NCBI GenBank assembly: GCA_009760855.2
Contig: WPIO01000020.1
Location: 4,192,001-4,256,000, forward strand
Origin: Cristatella mucedo
Lineage: Eukaryota; Bryozoa; Phylactolaemata; Cristatellidae
Direction of reading: 5' to 3'
DNA: 64,000 bases
Position 1 is the first letter of the stretch; each line of letters starts with the position of its first letter. Positions 1 through 11,500 of this stretch are shown here, piece after piece. The notes under the pieces were generated by a model. It was not told the origin of the DNA, made no database searches, and saw nothing but the letters and a program-made list of their open reading frames with translations. The position numbers were made by a program, and so were the translations under genes.

Positions 1-1560
1 ACCCGCGCTCGCTTTTCTTCTTCTTCTTCCTGCTCTTCTGCCGCCACCACCTCTTCCTCCTCCTAATCCCTTTCAACAGATGAAAAATAGCGTTCCTCTT
101 TTTTTGAGCAACCCGAGGTTCGGCGAGCCGAGCGTCCCACCAGCCGATTCCGCCCGCGCGCGCTCCTCGGGGCCAACTGCGCGAAGTAACGCCGCACGAG
201 CGTCGCGCTAGCAACATAAATCCGGAGCAGGTCGGTGCGCTCGCGCGGTCGTTCGCCGCCGACTTACCGACACGAACGAGTCGCCGACTGAGCGCGGCCG
301 GCAGCTACGGAGTTGCCCCCCCCCCCCACTACTAACCCTCTACAAACGTAAACAGGCGGCCTTCGGCTGCGGCGGCGAGTCCGGGCGGATAGCTGCGGCG
401 CCGCGGCTGGCGGCGCTAACTCGCGCTGTCGGGCGGCCCTGTCCCACCGTCTTCTATAAGCCTCTTTCTCGCAGGCGCTTCCGCGAAACCGGCCCTCTGC
501 ACAGCAGCTGCGGCTGCCAGGGAATCGGGCGCGCGCGCTCACGCGGGCTGGCTAACGGCGCTGCATCGTGGGGCGGGCGGCAAGGTGACTGCGCCCTCAC
601 ATCGCGGCCGCTGGACGGCCGCTAATGACCCAGCAGGGATAAGCCTCTTGTTAGCGGGCTCGCGAGCACCTCGTTGTGGCTATTGGATAGGGGGCGGTCC
701 TGGGTTTCCGGGGGTGGGAGGGCCGCATCCCCTCAACCGTGTCCGTCGTCTTAACGTTAGTTGTACTCGTCGCACCGGCTATCGCACTGAGGCTAGCGTT
801 AAGCTGTTCGCACGAATAAAGAATATCTTACATGTGTGACGCTCTGCCCTCGGGAAGAAGCCTGATTTTGTTGTTTTTTCCCGGTAGGCAGTGGAATGCT
901 CGCCGCGGCCGATATTTTACCCTTTCTGTTAGCGGCGGTTGGCGGCGGCGGCAGCACTCGCCGCTGGCTGCCGACTCTTCTTTGTTAGCGGGTGCGTGCG
1001 CGCGCGCCCGACCTCTGTCCGCCCGGTCGTCCGTCGGACGATTGCCGTCCGAATCGCTGACGCAGGTAGGAGAACCTGGTCGGACGCCGTCTCTCGCGCG
1101 TGGCCAGAGGATCGAGACGCTGCGCTCGCTTGCTGCGGAACGCTCGTCTGCGACGCCGCGGTCGCGAATCGTAGCGCCTCGATCGTAGCGCGGATCGTAA
1201 CCCGGCTCGACTCTCGCGCGCGACGGCGTACTGTCGGCTTGTGCTGGCTGCCCCGTTTCTAGCCGTACTCGCTAAACGGCAGCAGCGGTTCCGCTGGCTA
1301 CAGCTACAGCTGCCGTAGCTGTAGCTAGCAGATCTCCTCGGCGACGATAGGTATCTCAGATGTCGATATGGATATATATAGATATCATAGATATTGATAT
1401 AGATATCGGCGACGAGAGCCTAGACCCGCGGCTCGCACCGAGGAGTTGAGCCTCGCCGAGCGGAGCCTGCCGGCCGGCGGCCGCAGACGGGAAAGAGTTG
1501 TCATTTGGGGCGACGAGCCGACGATCTTTAGGCTATGGCCTGTGCGGCGACAGGCTAGGA
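1..1560. promoter_or_regulatory. CpG-rich region, possible promoter/5' region of the C1GALT1-like gene
   Basis: CG dinucleotides are dense here, with many gcg/cgc runs, in contrast to the CpG-poorer DNA that follows. No reading frame looks protein coding: the open frames are composition-driven. The stretch ends with a run of GATAT-like repeats at about 1330-1405. Its position 1.8 kb upstream of the first coding exon suggests a promoter or 5' UTR exon region, but I cannot place a transcription start, so this is inference from base composition and position only. Confidence 0.3.
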
Positions 1561-3386
<1,826 letters not shown>

Positions 3387-3600
3387 ATGGATGCACGGTG
3401 GCAGTACTTTGCGATCGGCTGCCTTATTGGCGTTCTGTCGTCCGGTTTCGTGCAGTGGAGGCAAGGGCAGCAGCAGGATTTGCTGTCGAGTCGTGCCAAG
3501 GCAGCTGCGGCGCTGTCAAACCGACAGATCAGGCATGCCGCCGTCGATTCGGGCAGCAACTTCTCGTTGGCAGCCATAAGAAGCCTGCCGCAGAGCACCG
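3387..3600 (+). CDS. C1GALT1: C1GALT1-like exon 1 (signal anchor and stem)
   Basis: Codes residues 1-71 plus one base. ATG 3387 was chosen because it places a hydrophobic segment ([16 protein letters not shown], residues 7-22) directly after a short basic tail. An in-frame ATG at 3306 would give a 27-residue extension and cannot be excluded. The segment after the anchor is a stem with one sequon (NFS). The donor is GTGAGC at 3601. Confidence 0.75.
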
Positions 3601-5456
3601 GTGAGCGAGTGCCGTGGCTGCGACTGCAGTAACCTGGCAAGCAGCAGCAAGTGGGCAAGTGGTATGTCCGCGGAAAAAATAAATATATATTACTCATTTG
3701 TGTAGCACCCTAAAAGAACTTTTTCTCTATTCAGGCACTGCACATGTGCCTCGGGGCTCGAGGCCACGACCTTGGTCGAGGCGAGCACCTTAACCACTAG
3801 GCCAATCAGCAATTTTCTTAGCTCACGGTTAGCATCGGATACAACAATGTTATGCTCACCCGGTAGAAACAGTAGAGCAAGGGTCGGCTGATTCAGCAGG
3901 CTCATTTATAAACTAGCAGAGAAGCCTTTAGCTGCTATCATAACCACTTGCTGTGGGCTATAAAGAGCCGTGATGGCACACTAGGTAAGGTGGCTGCTTT
4001 TCACGATCTCGATCTCGAGGTCTTGGATTTTGATTTGGAGCGATTTTGAAGGCTAGCTGAGGAAGTCGGCAGCAGAGAATTAGCTGCCAAGGACAGGATG
4101 TGCCGGGGTCGGTAAGAATTGTGCGGAGATGTATTCCAGTCTATGACCCCCTCCCCAGAGCAAAAGTGCATGTACCGGCTGTCTGTAGATGAATGGACAT
4201 GGCAGCCAATTCGTGGTCTTCTGGGGGTGCGGAGAGAGTGGGGGGGGGGCTCCTCAAGCAATTCAGCCAGGTTCTAAGCAGTCATACAGGGGCTGCAACT
4301 TTGTCGGTCAGATTGCCAAGTCCAACAATTCGTGTATCCCCTGCTCTACCGAAAAGCCGGGGTAGTTCGTTTAGCATAGGAGGCTCGCTAGCTAGCTAGC
4401 TGACTAAACTTCTCTGGACGATTTCCCCTTGCCGCGGCGGCCGCATGCGCCGCTGGCTCGGTGAGCGACGGTTCGAGGGTTGCTGCAACGTTGCAGGCGT
4501 GCCTCCCGCCGAAGACTCGTCGATGGCCGTCGACCTGTACAGCCGCGTGCGTGTGCTCTGCTGGGTCCTGACGAGTCCGGCCACCCTGGCGACAAGGGCT
4601 GCCAAGGTGAAGGACACATGGGGCAAGCGGTGCAACAAGCTGCTGTTCATGAGCTCAGAAAACAACACTTTTTACCCGGCTATCAGTACGTGTTGCTCGC
4701 GAGTCGGCGACCGGCAGGCTGTTGCCCCCTCATCAAGCGGCGCGTCGTCATCCTGGGTTCTCTCACTTCTAAATCTTCTGGGTCCTCTAGATCCCTTCGC
4801 TCTTTTGCTACGGCCTACCTTTGTGAAGTACTTCTCAAGCGATTTCCCTCGAACCTTGCACCCGGCTGACCCTGGTCGTGTTGCCGTGTGGCTAGCCAAC
4901 TTCAACTCCTTCGGAGGCCATGCCTTTGGTTGATTGACTCCCGGAGCCTGGAACGTGCTACCTGCTGACATCGACTGACTCGACGAAATTCGAAAATGAC
5001 ACAGAAAAGGCAACCTTTTCCTCAAAGCGTTCAGTTCGTGTCATCTTGCGCTTCTTTTCCAGCTTATTTGAAGTGCCCAGAAACAGGTTTACTTCTCTTG
5101 GCTCGCCATGCAAACATGTTGTTAGTGTCGTTGTTATTGCTATTAACACCATCATGATCATCATCATGATCATCATCATCATCACTAGTACCAGGCTTCT
5201 GCCACAGCTGTAGCTCCCTGAGCTGTGCCAGTGAGTTCCTTTATGGGTTTTTTCTCTTTGCCCCATCGTTTGTCCATCTGCAGGTCTGTCACACGGCAGC
5301 AGCTGCCACGTGGCTGCCACGTGGCCTGCCAGCTCTGCTCTGCCGTTTTACTCTCGGCACGTTAGCCCACCCACCCCGCTACAGTAGCAGCCTGCTGTCC
5401 TGCGCCGGCAGTGCCTTCGGCCCCGGAGTGCACAGCCAGGCGTTTGTACAGATGCA

Positions 5457-5502
<46 letters not shown>

Positions 5503-8481
5503 AGTGAGCTGCCCTTAGTCTATATATAGTCAGGCTGCCGCTGCTGAATTTCGGCCGAGTGTGCTCGTTCGATCTTGTTTGCAAAAGAAGTGTAGTGCAC
5601 CACGGCTGACAAGGTGAAACTGCTTATCTGGCAGCATCAGAGTGGACTGTTCCATTTGATGGGTTAGCGTGACCTATGCATTTTGTGCAACTGCAGACCT
5701 GGGCGTGCTCGAAGGCAGAGCTCACCTCACTGGAAAGACCATGCATGCTTTTAAATACATCTACGATCATCATTTCAACGATGCTGACTGGTTTCTGAAG
5801 GCCGACGATGACACGTACGTGGTCATGGACAACCTGCGATTGATGCTTGCCTCCAAGAACCCAGCCGAGCCCGTTTTCTATGGCCACCACTTCAAGACAC
5901 TGGTGAAACCCCAAGGTTACATGAGTGGAGGTAAGAGACGTTTCGCCCCACCCCACGTGGCCACCGCCACCTCTGGGCCCACCTGCGTCCCCGACCTGTG
6001 TCCGAATCGAGCTCATGTGGTTATTTGTCCCGAAGCACCGTATTAAGCACAGTTTGCAAGTGTAGAAGCTATTGCTGCCAAGTGGCAACCAGATTTACTG
6101 TAGTGAGGCTCTGAGGAAATAATTCTACCATACTCTGTTGTCGTGGAGCTGCCTGGCGTCTAGACTTTCGAAAGGGGCTCGAAGCTCACTCTTGTTTCCT
6201 TAGTGGTGATAAATTTGGATCCGTAAAGTTTGAAGTATTTCGCATTCTTTATCCTTCTGGTGTTGGGATGGTGTTTCTACTGGCCACACTATACGCTATA
6301 GTTGTGCATTCGCAACGCCATCACCGGGCCGCCGCTGTAATACAAACGTGGCAGCTTCCTCGTCCGATCAGAATCCGGCCACAAACACAGCGCTCGTAGC
6401 GGTGCTAGTCCCAGCCGCCAACGGACGACGACGAGTACCGTTGAAGCTTGAACCTTGTATCGCCGCTAGCGGCTACTGTAGGTACTGCACCAATGCATGC
6501 AGATATGGCAGCAATAGAGTAACCCGGCAGCTGCAGAGTGCTCATACCTTAGCATAACAAGTCCATACTACTTGTGTAGGGAAGTCTATTTGACAGTCAC
6601 AGGGGGCGGTGGGGTAGCAGGCATTCAACAGCCACCATGACACATACCAACGGCTCAGTGACCTAGATCCCAAATCAGTTCAAATGCCAGTGCCGACTCA
6701 AGAAGCACACAACTGACTGCTCATCTCATGGTATGGGCTTACTTTGGGCCTCAACCATAGATTACCGCATAATAGGTGCATAGCCGCTGCAATTCAAAAA
6801 CTGCAAATAATAAATATTAGTCATATCTATCTGGCTGATATAGCTCGAAGCCGTTTCAACTGGATTGGTACTTTGGATCCTTGCCCGTGAAAAAAATGTC
6901 ATGCAGTTTTCTTTGGTTTTTGTAGAGGCTTATTTTGTGGAGCATTTGCTATATGCTTGCTGTCTGAAGCATTTTGGACAAGCTGAGGTAGTGAACTTGT
7001 TATAAGGCTACGACGTGTATGAAGGCTTAGTGCTTACAAAGCATCGTGTCGACCCATTGGGTGTATTCGTAGATTTAGTCGGCACCCTATTTGGGACAAA
7101 GAGTTGGCGTGGTTTTAGCCGAAAGCACATTACTGCTATTTGGGTAGCTAAATACCCTATTGGGCAGAGAAAGCATTGGCTGTTCTCTAGCTTTATAAGA
7201 TTTAACAAGTCGTTCTGACGGAAATCGACCCTTATTGAGCTTCGAGTACCATGAAAATGTTTTGATGTGAGACAAAGAGAGCTTAAGGCCATGTCATCAG
7301 TTCTTACTTGTAAAGATTGGCACAAGCGACTGCCAGGAAGAATCCGAATCCCACAGGCCAAGATCGAGGAATCAGCCTTACAGTCTGCTTTTTGATGGTA
7401 GGTCCGAGATTTCTGAGGCAGCCGAACAATCAGGAACAGACCGGAAAAGTATGCTGCCTTTGAAGATATTGCATAGGAAGACTATTCTGTAGAACTGCAA
7501 GAGTTCAGGAAAACGGAGATTTATTGGTAAAGAAAGCTGTCTATAGAAGGGGGTGTCGACATTTTTTATGATTTATATAAAAGCGTATATAGTTGGCAGC
7601 AGGTATGTGTTCGGGAATAACCTCTGCTCACTTTTTATTTGCCGACAAACGGGAAACTGTACGTCCCCCTCAATTCCGAGAACTCTCTTGTTGCCGAGTG
7701 AGAGTGAATGTATCAGCCCAATAACAAGGCTAGTCTCGACTTCGAACTATTGACACAGTGGGGACTTTACTGATTCGATGCTAGCTTGCACCTGAGACAA
7801 ACTCTCGCGTGTCTCGACTCCAAACGGTCGCCAGTGTGTTGACGAAGCTTAAGTGTTCCAAGCTGAAATGATCCGGTCAAAATTGCTAGTTAAAGCCACT
7901 TGGTTTTACTGCTTGGCCTATACTGTGGCAAGACTTAGCAAACGACCAATCGTAATGGACCGTAATGGACACACCTTCACTGCTTTGCAAAGCTCGGTGG
8001 ACAACGTGATCCTCAAAATCATCGGTGCGTTCCACGAGAGTTCCTGTTTGTAGGACAGTGTGAGCTCTTTTTGTAGGAATCAGATCATAGGGCAGTAGGC
8101 GAGAAGGCAATCGTGAAAGGTTCAGTAGGAGGTGAATTGTTGAGGGCTATTTCCTATCTCCACTAACGAAACCAGTTGTTCAGTGACCACTCTGGAATTG
8201 GAGTTAATAGGTGGTTAGAAGGGTGCAACCTCGACCGTGTCAACTTTCTGCTAGAAAGAAGATCAAAGCAGGACAAAAGCAAGATGGACCGTATGAATGC
8301 TGCTAAAGAGTGGAATAGATTCATCTCTTGCCAGCTGTGGTCTGTTTAAGATTTTTTCAAGTTTGCTACGTGAGCACAATCACTTGAACCCCCGTCCCTC
8401 TATTTGAACCTAATAAGTTGCTTCTGCCGACCTAGTTTCTTGGCGCCTTGTACTATTAGTACCAGTATTAGTGTCTCTGTA

Positions 8482-8575
<94 letters not shown>

Positions 8576-11500
8576 GCGCTCAGAGCCTCTGTTTCTGATC
8601 GATATCAGCCATTCTGAGGGGAGGACGAATGGGGACAGAATGCTGCTACTCTGCTTGTGCATGTTACGTAGTCGAAGGCTAATAGTCAGCCGGTAGTGAC
8701 CTCTCACTCCGAGCAGGAGCTCAGCTCTCTGCTCCTATGCTTGTCCAACCGATAGGTGTCTTTGGCATCAGCTGGCCGGCGGCTATTTGCAGCTTACAGA
8801 GAGCACAAACAGCCGATTGGCCGTACCACATCGTGAAAAGCTGTTTTGCTCAAATGTTTCCGAGTAACGATGTAACGTAAGTGGATTTCTGCTCGATTGC
8901 ATGTATCGCCTCTGCTGTCTACGAGATCTTTCGTCGAATCAGCCTGTCAGCAGTGGTATGCTTCAGAAATCGGGAAAAACAGTTGGCTACGAATCGCAGC
9001 CTTTATGAATAATCTATTGGCTTTGTGGCCTAATACGATAGTGGTCACTGTTTCTTCCACGCTTGCTTGAGCTGGTGGCATGTTGGCTGCTGCTGTGGTG
9101 GCTCTTGCCTTGCTTGTGCCGAGAGCTCTCCTCTTGATTTGCATGACCTCAAGCATGCCAGTCCAGCCAGGTGGCGCTGATGCACATGAGCTGCTCGATC
9201 GCAACCGAGGCACGGGGCACTCTGTCGCCTGCATGCAGGCTGCATGCAGGCTGCATGCGCCATGTCGCCTGCATGCAGGCTGCACGCTCGAGCTTCCTTG
9301 CTTCCCAGAAGCCTGCTCTGCCATCCAAAGCTTCGAGTCTGCTGCAGCCTCCGTGCTCTACCGCTGTGGCAGAGCTTCCGAGCAGACTGTCCACACTGCG
9401 AGGTAGCAGCGCAGCAGCAGAGGGCCGGCCGCCACCCCTCCGAGACGGCATTAATTGTGCGCGCAGCGATGCCTCTGACGTCGCTCCGATCTGCCGCCTC
9501 CTGTTGGCGCCTAGGTGCCGGCTACGTGCTGAGCCGCGAGGCACTGCGGCGCTACGCCGAGCGAGGTCACCACCGGCAGGGCATGTGCCGCGAGGACGGC
9601 GGCGCCGAGGACGTGGCCATGGGCCAGTGCCTGCAAAACCTCGGCGTCGTCGCCGGCAATTCGTACGACGCGTCGGGCCGCAGCCGCTTCCACTGCTTCA
9701 CGCCGGCCGGCCACATGCACGGCCCGTATCCTGCCTGGTATCGCAAGTTTGACGGGCACGGCGCCAGATTGGTAACTGAGCGGCTCCCCTGCTTGCTCGC
9801 TTGCTGCTCGGGTCGTCTGCACCACAGCTGCCGCGGCAGCAGCCGAAATGCGACCGACCTGCACGGATTGACATTTGCCCAGTGCGGACAGCGATTCCAT
9901 TTTCCTGCTCGAACCCGAGAGCAGCAGTCGGCTCTTCTTTGCTTGACTCGAGTCATCTTCGTCTTTGTCATCTACCCGCACCTCTGGCCACACTGGTCAG
10001 GCCTGTCATCGACCCACGTTGCCCTGCCAACAGTGTCCTCGGTCCAGCCACCAGAAAGGGGTCATTAGGCTGGACAGGAGCATCGCCGCCCACTGCCCCA
10101 TAGAGTTTGAAGACTCGTTCCATTCGATTGGCAAGCTGATTACCTTCATGTAAGCCTCCTCCCAAGCAGCTCGGTCAGGCTCTCATCGTGTAGCCCCTTT
10201 CAGCTGGGGGGGGGAGGTTGAGCTTCTAGATAAAATAGCAGTCATAGATAGCAATCATAGTGGTCATAATAGTCAGCCTCTGCAATCTCTTCGCTTTTCC
10301 AGCCATCATCGGCTGAGATGCTGCCTGATACCCAAAATGGATTTGATAACATCAGCCGGACAAGCAGCACACACTGCGAATGGGTTTTATGTGAGAAATA
10401 CATTGCTCTGGATAGCAATAATAATAAAGATATCAAATAGTGCAATTCGTCAAGTCAGGATATATCGTGTCACTAGTTGGAAGTGAGTTCCAAGCTTTGC
10501 TAGCATACAAATTAAAGGCATTGTCTCCATAGGATTTGAGGTTGGTCTGAGGCACCGCCAAGGGATTTGAGTCAGTGAGTGTATAAGTCAAGAAAGACGG
10601 GATGTGTCAGAATTACATAGACTGGCTTACCTTCGATATCTTTGTCTTAGTAGGCCCAAGTTTTGGTAATAGTGGTAGCAGAAAGTAGGCGGCCTTGACC
10701 GTGGCGCTGATGTGGATGTCTAGTGAAAGCTCACTTTGGAACAGGACAGTCAGATAGATTGCATATAAATGCAACAATAAATGCAACAAATAAATATAAC
10801 ATAATATATAATAATAATAAATAAATAAATAGTATATAATATATATATATATATATATATATGAAGAATAAATAAATAAATAATAATAACAAATAAATGC
10901 AACAGGAGATGCAATGCTTGCCGAGCCCTTTTCAGGGGTGTGGTTTTCCTATGTCTGAGTAACATTAGGTTTGGCCATAGCTACTAGGTTGGTTTTATCA
11001 TCATTCGATTGGTAAAAGTGTGCTACCACCCAAGTGTTAATGTCAGCAACACACGCTGCAAAGAATTTGATAGAGCTTGACGTGATTGAAGGTAGGAAGG
11101 GATCAAAGCTCGAGACAGGCTCCTGGGGTACCTCCACCAACCCTTTAAAGGCTCCCCAAGCAACCGTTGCCCATTGATATCGACGCACAGAAATCACCCC
11201 TGCGATTGGACCTAAACCATTGCCATGCAGTGTCAGTAATACCCAGATGAGACGACAGGCGATCAAGACGGATTCGGTGATTAATTTCAAAATACACTGA
11301 GCAACCGGAAGCCGTTTGCCGTGGGATTGGTCATAGAAAAGTAGTATCACCTCGGGTGGGACCGATCTTGGAGCCTCTGCCTTACCGTTCTATTTTTAAT
11401 GTATGTTAATGCTCTAACCCATTGAGCTATCGAGACTACTCTTCCAACCGCCTTGAACGCAGGGCCATGGAGCCTCGGCTTTGATTGCCACACACGTGCT

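Larger units (their letters stand above)
3601..4496 (+). other. Intron 1 of the C1GALT1-like gene
   Basis: Runs from GTGAGC to TTGCAG. It contains an antisense SINE-2 copy (3689-3815), a fragment of SINE-A (3965-4027) and a second donor-like GTGAGC at 4461. Confidence 0.75.
5931..9514 (+). other. Intron 3 of the C1GALT1-like gene
   Basis: A GT-AG intron of 3.6 kb. It holds a TC/TG compound microsatellite (8483-8573) and a cluster of GCATGCAGGCT repeats (9229-9292). Short open frames at 7008-7361 (minus) and 7853-8053 (plus) have no recognisable motif, so I do not call them genes. Confidence 0.7.

Noticed and set aside
9515..10068. Single long plus ORF from exon 4 into intron 4
   Set aside because: Residues after ARLVTE have no family similarity; a donor at 9772 and in-phase exon 5 explain the end better.
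10078..10149. A 72-nt candidate extra exon of the C1GALT1-like gene with GGACAG acceptor and GTAAGC donor
   Set aside because: In the phase required after exon 4 it contains TGA, and exon 4 joins exon 5 in phase without it at the expected spacing.
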